From: Rhizobium sp. SL86
GTDB lineage: Bacteria; Pseudomonadota; Alphaproteobacteria; Rhizobiales; Rhizobiaceae
Direction of reading: 5' to 3'
DNA length: 64,000 bases
NCBI RefSeq assembly: GCF_026672545.1
Contig: NZ_JAPPRJ010000001.1
Location: 2,439,872 to 2,503,871, forward strand
Program-made: the position numbers and the translations under genes
Shown: in pieces, positions 9,195 through 17,517 of the stretch
Position numbering within the stretch: position 1 is the stretch's first letter
Layout of the letters: every line of letters starts with the position of its first letter
The notes under the pieces: generated by a model
The model's database searches: none
What the model saw: the letters and a program-made list of their open reading frames with translations, nothing else
What the model was told of the DNA's origin: nothing

Positions 9195-9698
9195 TCAGGC
9201 GAAGGTCAGGTGCTGCTTGACGCCGACATCCGGCATTTTTTCCTCGTTCATGTTGGCTTTCGCGATTTCCCAGCCGAACTTCAGGCTGCTGTCGGTCGAG
9301 GCCCAGATCTCGGCATCGTCCACATGCAGCGCCAGAAGCGTCAAATGCGGGTCGGTCTTGCCGTGTTCGTACCAGGCGGCGGTGACGGCGCTCCAGTATT
9401 CATCGATCTTGGCGGAATCCTTGCGCACCTCGATCACACCCGCCAGACAGGCGTGATAGTCGTGATCCTTGCCGACCACGCAGAAATGCGCGCGGGTGCC
9501 GGGCCGGATCGCCTGCACCAGATCGGTGTCGTTGCGGCTGAAGAACCAGACCGTGTTCGTCTTGGGATCGGCATGCGGGGCCATCGGCTGCATGTGCATC
9601 GACGAGCCCTCGATCCCGAGCATGCCGGCGTGAACCGCATCGATCTCGCTCCAAAGCTGCCGGGCGGGGGCTTCACGTGCTTCTGTCAGACTGACCAT
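9195..9698 (-). CDS. Pyridoxamine 5'-phosphate oxidase-fold protein (general stress protein type)
   Basis: A 167-residue cytoplasmic protein starting at the ATG at 9698, with AGGATT 4 bases upstream; an upstream in-frame extension lacks a ribosome site. Features of the split-barrel flavin-binding family are 'MLGIEGSSMHMQPMAPHADPKTNTVWFFSRNDTDLVQAI' and 'RAHFCVVGKDHDYHACLAGVIEV', followed by 'IDEYWSAVTAAWYEHGKTDPHLTLLALHVDDAEIW'. This matches the general stress protein 26-like branch. Flavin or F420 binding is expected from the family but the reaction is unknown. It is divergent from yebC. Confidence 0.82.
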   Translation of the reverse strand: MVSLTEAREAPARQLWSEIDAVHAGMLGIEGSSMHMQPMAPHADPKTNTVWFFSRNDTDLVQAIRPGTRAHFCVVGKDHDYHACLAGVIEVRKDSAKIDEYWSAVTAAWYEHGKTDPHLTLLALHVDDAEIWASTDSSLKFGWEIAKANMNEEKMPDVGVKQHLTFA

Positions 9699-9859
9699 TG
9701 GCAATCCTTTCCTGATGAATGGGTCGCGGAGAAAACGCCCGCCCATGGCCTTTGTTCCGCATGGGCGCAGGCGGCGGGCAGCCGCTTTTTTCTTGAACGG
9801 CTGCCGTTTCGTGCCTATAAGCCGCCCATTCCAGACATATTACGCGATGAAGGGGTGCC

Positions 9860-10606
9860 ATGGCTGGCCATTCACAGTTCAAGAACATCATGCACCGCAA
9901 GGGTCGGCAGGATTCGATCCGGTCGAAGATGTTCTCCAAGCTTGCACGCGAAATCACCGTCGCCGCCAAGGCCGGTCTGCCTGATCCTACCATGAACGCG
10001 GCCCTGCGCCTGGCAATCCAGAACGCCAAGGCTCAGTCCATGCCGAAGGACAACATCGACCGCGCGATCAAAAAGGCCTCCGGCGCCGATGCCGAAAGCT
10101 ATGACGCGATCCGTTACGAAGGTTACGGCCCGGGTGGCGTTGCCGTCATCGTCGAGGCGCTGAGCGACAACCGCAACCGCACCGCCTCCAACATCCGTTC
10201 GATCTTCACCAAGGCCGGTGGCGCTCTGGGCGAAACCGGCTCGGTGTCCTTCTCCTTCGACCACGTCGGCGAAATCGTCTACAAGCTTTCGGCGGGTAGT
10301 GCCGATGCCGTCATGGAAGCGGCGATCGAGGCCGGTGCCGACGACGTGATCTCCGACGAAGACAGCCATACGATCATCTGCGGTTTTGAGAGCATCGGCG
10401 AAGTGTCCAAGGCGCTCGAAGCCACGCTCGGCGAAGCGGAAACCGTCAAGGCCGTCTGGAAGCCGCAGAACACGGTTCCGGTCGATGAGGAAAAGGCGCA
10501 GTCGCTGATGAAGCTGATCGACAGCCTGGAAGACGATGACGACGTGCAGACCGTCTATTCGAACTTCGAGGTATCGGACGAGGTGATGGCAAAGCTTTCG
10601 GCCTGA
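9860..10606 (+). CDS. yebC: YebC/PmpR-family protein (TACO1-like)
   Basis: A 248-residue protein of typical length starting [18 protein letters not shown], the hallmark of YebC/TACO1. Further signatures are '[46 protein letters not shown]' and '[36 protein letters not shown]'. The family was long called a transcriptional regulator; mitochondrial TACO1 and bacterial relatives affect translation of difficult stretches such as polyproline. In many proteobacteria the gene neighbours ruvC; here ruvC is about 4 kb downstream with unrelated genes between. A strong terminator follows. Confidence 0.95.
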   Translation: MAGHSQFKNIMHRKGRQDSIRSKMFSKLAREITVAAKAGLPDPTMNAALRLAIQNAKAQSMPKDNIDRAIKKASGADAESYDAIRYEGYGPGGVAVIVEALSDNRNRTASNIRSIFTKAGGALGETGSVSFSFDHVGEIVYKLSAGSADAVMEAAIEAGADDVISDEDSHTIICGFESIGEVSKALEATLGEAETVKAVWKPQNTVPVDEEKAQSLMKLIDSLEDDDDVQTVYSNFEVSDEVMAKLSA

Positions 10607-10637
10607 TCGGTCCGCTTTCGCAAGGTTTTTATGGATG

Positions 10638-10668
10638 ACGCCGGCCCGGTTCTCGGGACGGCGTTTTT
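10638..10668 (+). terminator. Rho-independent terminator after yebC
   Basis: A stem ACGCCG / CGGCGT with an inner CCCG / CGGG helix, followed by TTTTT, starts 31 bases after the yebC stop. Confidence 0.8.
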
Positions 10669-10758
10669 CGTTTCGGGCGATAGGAATAGATTTCGGTTCC
10701 TTTTTCGGCTCTTCTGTTTCGGGTAGCTCTTTCAGTGTCGTCAACAGGAGCAGCGCGA

Positions 10759-11502
10759 ATGCCCGAATTTCTGAATTCCGATTTTCTCGCTTTCGTCGCC
10801 ATCGGGTTCTTCGCGCAGATCGTCGACGGGGCGCTGGGCATGGCCTTCGGTGTGCTTTGCACGACAGCGTTGCTGTCGGTTGGCGTGCCGCCCGCTGTCG
10901 CAAGTGCCATGACGCATGTGACGGAATGTTTTACGACGGCCGCCTCCGGCCTTTCGCATGCCTATCACCGCAATGTGGACTGGCGGCTTGTGGCGCGGCT
11001 GGCGCCTGCCGGCATGCTGGGCGGCGCGATTGGCGCCTATCTCCTGTCCAGCCTGGACGGTTCGGTGATCTCGCCGTTCATTTCCGTCTACCTGATCTGC
11101 ATTGGCCTCTACATCCTCTACAAGGCCTTTCGTCCACGGTGGCCGCGTGACGTCAGCGACTGGATCATTCCTTATGTCGGCGGTTTTGGCGGCCTGATGG
11201 ATTCGATCGGCGGCGGTGGCTGGGGGCCCGTCGTCACCAGCACGCTTCTCGGACGTGGCCATGATGCCAAGACGGTGATCGGTTCGACGAATTTCACCGA
11301 ATTTGCGGTTACCATGGTGATTTCGCTCACCTTCATCCTGACGCTTGGCTGGACGCAGCTGAGTTCGGCTGCAGGCCTTATCGTCGGCGGCGTCCTGGCC
11401 GCACCGGTGGGGGCGGTGCTCGTCAAGCACCTGCCGGTCCGTCCGCTGATGATTGCGGTCTCGCTTCTCATCGTCGCCACGGCGATCATCCGGCTGCTCT
11501 GA
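10759..11502 (+). CDS. TauE/SafE-family (TSUP) membrane transporter
   Basis: A 247-residue inner-membrane protein starting at the ATG at 10759 with AGGAG 8 bases upstream. It shows the two-fold repeated TSUP pattern: 'QIVDGALGMAFGVLCTTALLSVGVPPAVASAMTHVTECFTTAASGLSH' in the first half and 'GGFGGLMDSIGGGGWGPVVTSTLLGRGHDAKTVIGSTNFTEFAVTMV' in the second. Members export sulfite, sulfoacetate or other organosulfur anions, but no sulfur genes are nearby, so the substrate is not known. Confidence 0.9.
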   Translation: MPEFLNSDFLAFVAIGFFAQIVDGALGMAFGVLCTTALLSVGVPPAVASAMTHVTECFTTAASGLSHAYHRNVDWRLVARLAPAGMLGGAIGAYLLSSLDGSVISPFISVYLICIGLYILYKAFRPRWPRDVSDWIIPYVGGFGGLMDSIGGGGWGPVVTSTLLGRGHDAKTVIGSTNFTEFAVTMVISLTFILTLGWTQLSSAAGLIVGGVLAAPVGAVLVKHLPVRPLMIAVSLLIVATAIIRLL

Positions 11503-11624
11503 CCGCGGAGGTTCCGGGCAAGCCTGGGGCATGCCAGCTGTGGCAGCCTCGTCCTGCATTTGAGCCCTTGTCCGATTCCATCTCCCCCAGCGGGATCGTG
11601 ACCCCTCATTTTCAGGAGATATCC

Positions 11625-12251
11625 ATGGTGTCCGCCCTTGATTCGACCCGGCTCTGGTCCATGCAGACCACGCTGCGCATCATGAAGGAAGAGGAGGCCA
11701 GAACCTCCCAGGAAGACAGCAGCGAGAGTTCCGCCAGCAGTATTCTGGCGCAATACGGCGTCGATACTTCCGAAGACGATAGCAGTGACAGTTCGACCTA
11801 TACGCTGGCCGATTACCTGACCGGGACCACGTCCTCGGATACCGACGAGACGTCGGAAGAGACTGTCTCCGACGACATCGAAAGCACCTCCTTCATGAAG
11901 GGTTTGAAGGCGAAGCTGGAGGAAATGACGGAGACGTCGTCGACCAAGGCGCAGGCCGAAGCCATGCTCGCCGCCCTGGAGGCGGGCACGCTGACGGTGA
12001 CCGACGCGCAGAAGGGCGAGACGATCACCGCCTGGGATGTCGAGGCCGAGGACGTAACGGCGAATACGGCAACGACGATGGAGACATCCGAATGGAGCTC
12101 CTATCTGCGGGATCATCTCAGCCGCGAAAGCGGCGGCAAATATGCGCTGAACGAGGATGGCAGCTATACCGACAAGGCGACCGGCAACAGCGCCTATTTC
12201 GGCATGGTGGGCGACAGCTATTATTATCTCAGCTGGCCTGCCGCCAGCTGA
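11625..12251 (+). CDS. Hypothetical acidic Ser/Thr/Glu-rich protein
   Basis: A 208-residue protein starting at the ATG at 11625 with AGGAG 8 bases upstream. Residues about 25-85 are very rich in Ser, Asp, Glu and Thr (repeated SSESS, DSSDSS, DTDETSEET) and probably disordered. A more ordered end has 'MKGLKAKLEEMTETSSTKAQAEAMLAALEAGTLTVTDAQKGETITAWDVEAED' and a Tyr-rich C-terminus (YTDKATGNSAYFGMVGDSYYYLSW). There is no signal peptide or membrane segment. It could be a secreted or surface-associated protein using a non-classical route, but nothing shows that. Function unknown. Confidence 0.7.
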   Translation: MVSALDSTRLWSMQTTLRIMKEEEARTSQEDSSESSASSILAQYGVDTSEDDSSDSSTYTLADYLTGTTSSDTDETSEETVSDDIESTSFMKGLKAKLEEMTETSSTKAQAEAMLAALEAGTLTVTDAQKGETITAWDVEAEDVTANTATTMETSEWSSYLRDHLSRESGGKYALNEDGSYTDKATGNSAYFGMVGDSYYYLSWPAAS

Positions 12252-12297
12252 GCCTGTTCATCCCGTGGCCGTCCGGGATCATGAGGGTTCGGGGGCG

Positions 12298-13296
12298 CTA
12301 CTGGATCTTCTGCATGAGCGGCAGAGAGGCAAACCGTTCCACGGAGCGCAGACGGGCCTCGATGTCGTGAACGGGCATCGAGATGATCAGCTCGTCCGCG
12401 CCGGTAGCGGCGACGAAATCCTCCAACTTCTGTCGCACTGTCTCCGATGAACCGACGGCCGCATAACGCAACGTGTGTTCCACGTTGATGCGTTCCATAT
12501 CGGTCCAGAAGCCATCCATGCTCTCGACCGGCCGCGGGAAGCGACCCCGGACATTGCGTCGCAGATTGACGAATTGCTGCTGCGCCGAGGTGAAATGATA
12601 CTGCGCCTCCTCGTCCGTTTCTGCTGCAACGCCCATCAGGCCGGCAATCACGTAAGGTTTGTCCAGCTGGTCGGACGGCTGGAAGCGCTCCCGATAGATC
12701 GCCAGCGCATCGAGCAGCATATCGGGCGCAAAATGCGAGGCGAACGCATAAGGAAGGCCCAGCGCTGCGGCCAGATGTGCGCTGTAGAGGCTGGAGCCGA
12801 GCAGCCAGATCGGCACCTTCGCATTCATGCCGGGCACGGCGAGGATCGCCTGGTCCTCGCGTGGCGCGCCGAGAAGCTGCTGGAGTTCGACGATATCATG
12901 CGGAAAATTCTCGGCACCGGCCTCCAGGTTGCGGCGCAGCGCGCGTGCGGTGCGCATGTCCGTTCCTGGCGCGCGGCCAAGACCCAGATCGACACGACCC
13001 GGAAACAGCGCTTCCAGCGTGCCGAACTGTTCTGCAATCACCAGCGGCGAGTGGTTGGGCAGCATGATGCCGCCGGAGCCGATGCGGATGCGTTTGGTGG
13101 CGGCCCCGATGTGGCCGATGACGACGGCGGTCGCGGCACTGGCAATGCCGGGCATGCCGTGATGTTCGGCCAGCCAGACGCGTTTGTAACCCTGTTCCTC
13201 GGCCGTCTGCGCCAGCCGGCGTGAGTGGTCGAGCGCCTGGCTTGCATCCGCGCCGTCGGGAATGGGAGAGAGATCGAGAAGAGAAAAGGGGATCAT
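12298..13296 (-). CDS. Luciferase-like (LLM) flavin-dependent monooxygenase
   Basis: A 332-residue cytoplasmic protein with the TIM-barrel luciferase-like fold. Clear landmarks are [15 protein letters not shown] at the start, '[78 protein letters not shown]', and late '[28 protein letters not shown]'. This matches the branch related to E. coli YhbW, which is similar to alkanal monooxygenase alpha chains. It is expected to use FMNH2 and O2, but the substrate is unknown. It is convergent with the acidic orphan gene. Confidence 0.88.
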   Translation of the reverse strand: MIPFSLLDLSPIPDGADASQALDHSRRLAQTAEEQGYKRVWLAEHHGMPGIASAATAVVIGHIGAATKRIRIGSGGIMLPNHSPLVIAEQFGTLEALFPGRVDLGLGRAPGTDMRTARALRRNLEAGAENFPHDIVELQQLLGAPREDQAILAVPGMNAKVPIWLLGSSLYSAHLAAALGLPYAFASHFAPDMLLDALAIYRERFQPSDQLDKPYVIAGLMGVAAETDEEAQYHFTSAQQQFVNLRRNVRGRFPRPVESMDGFWTDMERINVEHTLRYAAVGSSETVRQKLEDFVAATGADELIISMPVHDIEARLRSVERFASLPLMQKIQ

Positions 13297-13367
13297 GGCA
13301 CTGCTTTGCGTGTTCGGTTCATCATCGACGGTGTGTTGACTGCCATGTAGTCATTCGACGACGAAAA

Positions 13368-13406
13368 CGAAGGGCCGGGTCTCGATTTCCGAGACCCGGC
13401 CCTTCG
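13368..13406 (-). terminator. Strong terminator for the HAMP-protein gene
   Basis: A 17-bp perfect stem (CGAAGGGCCGGGTCTCG and its complement) with a 5-base loop lies 20 bases past the stop of the leftward HAMP-protein gene. On the minus strand it is followed by TTTTCG. Confidence 0.85.
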
Positions 13407-13426
13407 GCTCACCTGTTGGCGCCTGA

Positions 13427-14740
13427 TCAGGTAATGCAGCGCAGGTTCGGCTTTTCGCCGGCTCTTGTCCGGCCAGACTGTGCCGGTGCCGCGAACTGGA
13501 AGGCCGCAAGCCGCGTCTCGACAGCACTGACCTCGCTCATCATACGGATCAGCGCACCTTCACTCGCCTGGACGATGTCCAGCGAACGGGCCAACACGTT
13601 GTCGGTTTCCGCCGCCGCCAGATGCGCGAGCGACAGGCGCTGCATTTCGAGATCCGCATTGCGGGCAAGCCGCTCTGCCGGTTCCTTCAGCTCGGCGATT
13701 GCCGAACCGACCTGCACCGCCGAGCGCTCCAGGCGCAATAGCGCCCGGTTGCTTTCTGCAACATGCTGCTCCGTTTCCCGGCACTGACGCAGCAGGTTCC
13801 GGGCCGTCTGCATGCTGGAATCGGCCAGCGCACGGGTGAGCCGCACGGGTTCGCCGCCATCGCTTTTCGCGGGATCTTCCCCCTGCCGCGCCTCGTCCTG
13901 CAGGACGACGGACAGCTGTTCTGCCTGAATGGCCAGATCGCCGACCGCATGGGCCAGTTCGGTCAGGCGGTCGAGCGACCGGCTGGCGCCATCGCCGGCG
14001 TCGCGAAGGGAGTTTGCGGTTTCCGTCAATTGCCTGTCCGTACCGCCGAGCGCATCCACCCGGCGGGCAATGAATTCAGCGTCATCGTGGCGGAGCCGCG
14101 CGGAGCGCTGCAGCACGTCGAGCGCGGTCGAGGCCTTCTTTGCCGTCGGAATGGCGTTGGTGATGCGGTCGCCGATGACGGCAAGGTCACCCTGGCTGCT
14201 GCGGGCCTGTTCCTTCAGCACAGCGCTGTTTTCCCGCATCGCATAGAGGTTGACGTTGAGCATGGCCGCCAGCCGGTTGACGCGCATCCGCAGGGCTTCG
14301 AACGGTCCCTCGAACTCCTCCTGGATCTGGCAATTGAGATCGCCGTTCGACAGGCGCCGCAGCGTCTCATCGATGCGGCGCAGCGTCTCGTCCGGTTGTG
14401 CCGGCGTTTCGGGCAGAGCCGGCTGCGGACGCATCAGGGCGCGTGCGAGCACGCCGATTTCGTCGCGCCGCCTGGACTCGGGGCCCTCGTGAGGGGTGGA
14501 TCCTGCCCGCTGTGATGCCTGCGCATCGCGCGCAAGGCGCCTCAGGGGCATATCGATCGTCAATGCGATCATGCCCATTGCTGCGCATGCGGACAAAGCC
14601 GCGAGGATGCTGAAGCCCAGGATCTCAGGCGACATCCGCATGGCCTTAACGGCGATGAGGAGAACAGCCACGAGATTGAACGCGACGAACAACAGGATCG
14701 TCTCGATCGGCCGGATCTTCAAGCGGGTGAACATCATCAT
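13427..14740 (-). CDS. Membrane protein with HAMP-like region and long coiled coil (chemoreceptor-like)
   Basis: A 437-residue protein. The ATG at 14740 (or 14737) follows a perfect GGAGGT. Two membrane segments lie at about residues 11-33 and 42-62 with almost no periplasmic loop. A HAMP-like stretch follows ([15 protein letters not shown]), then a second HAMP-like pair ([36 protein letters not shown]) and heptad-rich helices (e.g. [58 protein letters not shown]). It resembles the cytoplasmic part of methyl-accepting proteins but lacks the canonical hairpin tip 'NLLALNAAIEAARAGE'; the corresponding place reads [18 protein letters not shown]. It may not signal through CheA. Confidence 0.65.
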   Translation of the reverse strand: MMMFTRLKIRPIETILLFVAFNLVAVLLIAVKAMRMSPEILGFSILAALSACAAMGMIALTIDMPLRRLARDAQASQRAGSTPHEGPESRRRDEIGVLARALMRPQPALPETPAQPDETLRRIDETLRRLSNGDLNCQIQEEFEGPFEALRMRVNRLAAMLNVNLYAMRENSAVLKEQARSSQGDLAVIGDRITNAIPTAKKASTALDVLQRSARLRHDDAEFIARRVDALGGTDRQLTETANSLRDAGDGASRSLDRLTELAHAVGDLAIQAEQLSVVLQDEARQGEDPAKSDGGEPVRLTRALADSSMQTARNLLRQCRETEQHVAESNRALLRLERSAVQVGSAIAELKEPAERLARNADLEMQRLSLAHLAAAETDNVLARSLDIVQASEGALIRMMSEVSAVETRLAAFQFAAPAQSGRTRAGEKPNLRCIT

Positions 14741-14929
14741 GATGACCTCCAATCTTGGTTCCTGGGAACCCCTAATGCGATTCGGCCGTGCCGGTTGCCT
14801 TCGTTTAACGGTACGGGTGAGGTCCGAATTGGTAACTTTAAGACTTGGTTAACGCTCGTGCGGCTTTGTTTCGTTTTTGTTCACATCGCCGCTGGCCCGG
14901 GTGGCGGCAAACAGAGTAGGATTGCGGTC

Positions 14930-15442
14930 ATGAGCAACACGATTCGGATCATCGGTATCGACCCCGGCCTGCGCCGCACCGGCTGGGGCATCATCGAGAC
15001 CTTGGGCAACAGCCTGAAATTCGTCGCCTCCGGTACGGTGACCTCGGATGGCGACATGGATCTTGCCTCGCGCCTGTGCCAGCTGCACGACGGACTGGCG
15101 GAGGTGGTGCATAGCTATCAACCCGACGAGGCGGCGGTCGAGCAGACCTTCGTCAACAAGGATGCGGTTGCGACCCTGAAGCTTGGCCAGGCGCGCGGCG
15201 TGGTGATGCTGGTGCCGGCTCGCGCCGGGCTTCCGGTCGCCGAATATGCACCGAATGCCGTGAAGAAGGCGGTGATCGGTGTCGGCCACGGCGAAAAGCA
15301 GCAGATCCACATGATGCTGAAGATCCTGATGCCGAAGGTGGAGTTCAAGGGCAACGACGCCGCCGATGCGCTCGCGATTGCCATCTGCCACGCCCACAAT
15401 CGCGGCGGCCACCGCATGCGCCAGGTGCTGGCTTCCGCATAG
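14930..15442 (+). CDS. ruvC: Holliday-junction endonuclease RuvC
   Basis: A 170-residue protein starting at the ATG at 14930 ([20 protein letters not shown]). It nicks two opposed strands of Holliday junctions migrated by RuvAB. The catalytic acidic residues are visible: Asp11 in GIDPG, Glu71 in [11 protein letters not shown], and Asp143/Asp146 in [17 protein letters not shown]. Length matches the family. It opens a ruvC-ruvA-ruvB cluster that is unusual in carrying toxin-antitoxin pairs in both gaps. Confidence 0.97.
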   Translation: MSNTIRIIGIDPGLRRTGWGIIETLGNSLKFVASGTVTSDGDMDLASRLCQLHDGLAEVVHSYQPDEAAVEQTFVNKDAVATLKLGQARGVVMLVPARAGLPVAEYAPNAVKKAVIGVGHGEKQQIHMMLKILMPKVEFKGNDAADALAIAICHAHNRGGHRMRQVLASA

Positions 15443-15448
15443 ATGTTC

Positions 15449-15484
15449 TTGACTTGTTCTCCCGGTAAGGATATTTCTTACTGG
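15449..15484 (+). promoter_or_regulatory. Promoter and operator candidate for the first vapBC
   Basis: A sigma-70-like -35 (TTGACT, 15449-15454) and -10 (TATTTC, 15472-15477) are spaced by 17 bases, just after the ruvC stop. An inverted repeat, CCGGTAAG / CTTACTGG (one mismatch, 7-base spacer, 15462-15484), covers the -10. This is the usual layout for VapBC autorepression. Confidence 0.6.
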
Positions 15485-15499
15485 AAAGGGAGCCGGTCA

Positions 15500-15751
15500 A
15501 TGCGTGTGACGTCCAAAGGTCAGGTAACGATACCCCGCGATCTTCGCGAGATGGTGGGCATTGCGCCCAATTCCGAGGTCGTCTTCGCAATCGAGAATGG
15601 CAGGCTGACGCTTGCCCCCAAGCAGATGGTTCACCCCGAGGCAGAACGGGACCGCCTTGCCAGGTTCATTGAGACCCTCGACCGGCTTGAAGGGTCGGGC
15701 GCGCAGGATGTCGATGCAGATGCCCTGATGCGTCTGACGCGGGACCGATAA
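15500..15751 (+). CDS. vapB: AbrB/SpoVT-family antitoxin (VapB type), first copy
   Basis: An 83-residue protein starting at the ATG at 15500. The N-terminal swapped-hairpin DNA-binding domain is typical: MRVTSKGQVTIPRDLREMVGIAPNSEVVFAIENGRLTLAPK. The C-terminal part (ERDRLARFIETLDRLEGSG) is the likely toxin-binding tail. It lies 57 bases after ruvC and two bases before a PIN-domain toxin gene. It is expected to neutralise the toxin and, with it, repress the promoter at 15449-15484. Confidence 0.88.
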   Translation: MRVTSKGQVTIPRDLREMVGIAPNSEVVFAIENGRLTLAPKQMVHPEAERDRLARFIETLDRLEGSGAQDVDADALMRLTRDR

Positions 15752-15753
15752 TC

Positions 15754-16170
15754 TTGGCGGTTCTGGTTGATACGAATGTGCTGGTGGATCTGGCCGTTCG
15801 GGATCCGGCCTGGTACGGCTGGTCGCGAAGCTGTCTGATGAAGATTGCCGGGCGCGAACCGCTTGTGATCAACCCGGTCATCTATGCCGAGTTTTCTGTT
15901 CGCTACCGAGATATCGATGAGGTGGATCGGCTCTTGCCGCCCGACGAGTTTCATCGTGAGAGCCTGCCATGGTCTGCCGCATTCGCAGCCGGTGCCGCCT
16001 TTCGTGTATATCGTGCTGCTGGTGGAGCGAAGGATCGCGTGCTGCCTGATTTCCTCATCGGAGCGCATGCGGCGATCAGCGGATATGCAATCCTGACGCG
16101 CGATCCGAAAGGCTACCGCGCCTACTTTCCCGACGTGCCCCTTATCTCTCCTGAAACCCATCCGCTTTAA
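15754..16170 (+). CDS. vapC: PIN-domain ribonuclease toxin (VapC type), first copy
   Basis: A 138-residue PIN-domain protein. The start is assigned to TTG at 15754, two bases after the antitoxin stop, because the first strand ([13 protein letters not shown]) begins there and no ATG fits. The metal-binding acidic residues are in place: Asp6, Glu46 (YAEFS), Asp99 ([10 protein letters not shown]) and Asp117 (LTRDPKGY). Members cleave tRNA or rRNA and inhibit translation. The weak start codon would keep toxin yield below antitoxin yield. ruvA starts only 16 bases after its stop. Confidence 0.85.
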   Translation: MAVLVDTNVLVDLAVRDPAWYGWSRSCLMKIAGREPLVINPVIYAEFSVRYRDIDEVDRLLPPDEFHRESLPWSAAFAAGAAFRVYRAAGGAKDRVLPDFLIGAHAAISGYAILTRDPKGYRAYFPDVPLISPETHPL

Positions 16171-16186
16171 GGCTTGGACCCCTTTC

Positions 16187-16804
16187 ATGATCGGCAAACT
16201 CAAAGGCACCATCGACGAGATCGGTGAGGACTATGTTCTGGTGGATGTGCATGGCGTCTGTTACGTCGCCCATTGTTCGTCCCGCACGCTGTCGCGCATC
16301 GGATCGGTGGGCGAGGCGGTGATCCTGTTCATCGAGACCTATGTGCGCGAGGACCAGTTGAAGCTGTTCGGCTTCATGAGCGCCTTGGAGCGGGAATGGT
16401 TCAATCTGCTGCAGAGCGTACAGGGCGTCGGCGCGAAGGTGGCGCTGGCCGTGCTCTCGACGCTGACGCCGTCCGAGCTGGCTAATTCTATCGCCCTGCA
16501 GGACCGGGCGGCTGTCTCCCGCGCGCCGGGGGTCGGTCCGAAGGTTGCGATGCGCATCGTGACCGAACTGAAGAACCGTGCCCCGGCCTTTGCGGGCGAG
16601 GCGAGTGGCACCATCGGCTTGAAGCAGGAGCTGGGCGAGGGGGTCGCTGCCGCACCGGTTGCCGATGCCGTTTCCGCGCTCACCAACCTCGGCTATTCGC
16701 GCGACCAGGCCGCCAATGCCGTGGCTGCCGCACTGAAAATTGCCGGGGAAGGGGCCGACAGCGCCAAGCTGATCCGGCTGGGTTTGAAGGAGCTCTCGCG
16801 GTGA
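16187..16804 (+). CDS. ruvA: Holliday-junction DNA-binding protein RuvA
   Basis: A 205-residue protein starting [31 protein letters not shown] (OB-fold domain I). Domain II has the helix-hairpin-helix region [29 protein letters not shown] and [18 protein letters not shown]. The C-terminal domain III ([24 protein letters not shown]) contacts RuvB. Tetramers hold the junction in a square-planar form. The gene is sandwiched between two toxin-antitoxin pairs, 16 bases after the first VapC stop. Confidence 0.97.
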   Translation: MIGKLKGTIDEIGEDYVLVDVHGVCYVAHCSSRTLSRIGSVGEAVILFIETYVREDQLKLFGFMSALEREWFNLLQSVQGVGAKVALAVLSTLTPSELANSIALQDRAAVSRAPGVGPKVAMRIVTELKNRAPAFAGEASGTIGLKQELGEGVAAAPVADAVSALTNLGYSRDQAANAVAAALKIAGEGADSAKLIRLGLKELSR

Positions 16805-16809
16805 TTTCC

Positions 16810-16852
16810 TTGCCTTTTCATTCTCTCCTTACTAATCTCACAGAGTAAGGAG
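16810..16852 (+). promoter_or_regulatory. Promoter and operator candidate for the second vapBC
   Basis: A -35-like TTGCCT (16810-16815) and a -10-like TAATCT (16833-16838) are spaced by 17 bases. They are followed and overlapped by a perfect 9-bp inverted repeat, CTCCTTACT (16825-16833) / AGTAAGGAG (16844-16852). The right arm contains AAGGAG, which also serves as the ribosome site of the antitoxin gene. The half-site CTTAC is shared with the first vapBC promoter. Confidence 0.6.
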
Positions 16853-16861
16853 ATCGGTGCG

Positions 16862-17122
16862 ATGAATGTCTTTTACGGAACCATGACCTCCAAGGGGCAG
16901 ACGACGGTGCCGGCCGAAGTTCGAGAGTTGCTGAAGCTGAAACCGGGAGACCGGATCCGCTACGTCGTTCAGGACGGCAAGGTCAGTCTGAAGGCCAAGA
17001 ACAAACGCCTGAGCGATCTGGCCGGCATCCTGCATCGCCCCGGCATGGCACCTCTCAGTCTTGAAGACATGGATGACGCCGTCGGCGAGGCGGTGTCCGA
17101 GCATGTGATGCGATCCGAATGA
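16862..17122 (+). CDS. vapB: AbrB/SpoVT-family antitoxin (VapB type), second copy
   Basis: An 86-residue protein starting at the ATG at 16862. The DNA-binding domain reads YGTMTSKGQTTVPAEVRELLKLKPGDRIRYVVQDGKVSLKAKN. The C-terminal tail ([30 protein letters not shown]) is a typical helical toxin-wrapping extension. It is related to the first VapB only through the fold; the tails differ completely, so this is not a recent duplication. It overlaps its toxin gene by four bases (ATGA). Confidence 0.88.
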   Translation: MNVFYGTMTSKGQTTVPAEVRELLKLKPGDRIRYVVQDGKVSLKAKNKRLSDLAGILHRPGMAPLSLEDMDDAVGEAVSEHVMRSE

Positions 17123-17517
17123 TCGGCATAGACACTAACATTCTGTTGCGCCTCGTCTGTCAGGATGACGAAACGCAATCGAGGCTTGTGACGGCCTGGG
17201 TGGAGAGCCTGACGCCAGAGGAGCCGGGCTTCATCAACAGCGCGGTCCTGCTCGAATTCATCTGGACCGCCCGCCGGCGTCTCAAGATGTCGCGGGAGGA
17301 GTTGAAGCTGATCCTGTCGGGGTTTCTTGATTCCGACAATCTTGTCATGGAAGACGAAAACCTGATCGAGCTGGCCCTCGATGAAATGGATCGTTCGACC
17401 GAAGAGTTCGCAGATATCTATATAGCTCTGAAGAACCGGGAGTTAGGATGCCGGACCACCATGACGTTGGATAAAAAAGCCGCGGAGCGAGTCCCCGGCA
17501 TGGAATTGCTCGCATGA
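17119..17517 (+). CDS. vapC: PIN-domain ribonuclease toxin (VapC type), second copy
   Basis: A 132-residue PIN-domain protein starting [17 protein letters not shown]. The acidic metal ligands are Asp5, Glu46 (VLLEFIW), Asp99 (EFADIYIA) and Asp118 (MTLDKKAA). It overlaps the antitoxin by four bases upstream and ruvB by four bases downstream, so antitoxin, toxin and ruvB are translationally coupled. It differs strongly from the first VapC, indicating separate acquisition. Confidence 0.87.
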   Translation: MIGIDTNILLRLVCQDDETQSRLVTAWVESLTPEEPGFINSAVLLEFIWTARRRLKMSREELKLILSGFLDSDNLVMEDENLIELALDEMDRSTEEFADIYIALKNRELGCRTTMTLDKKAAERVPGMELLA

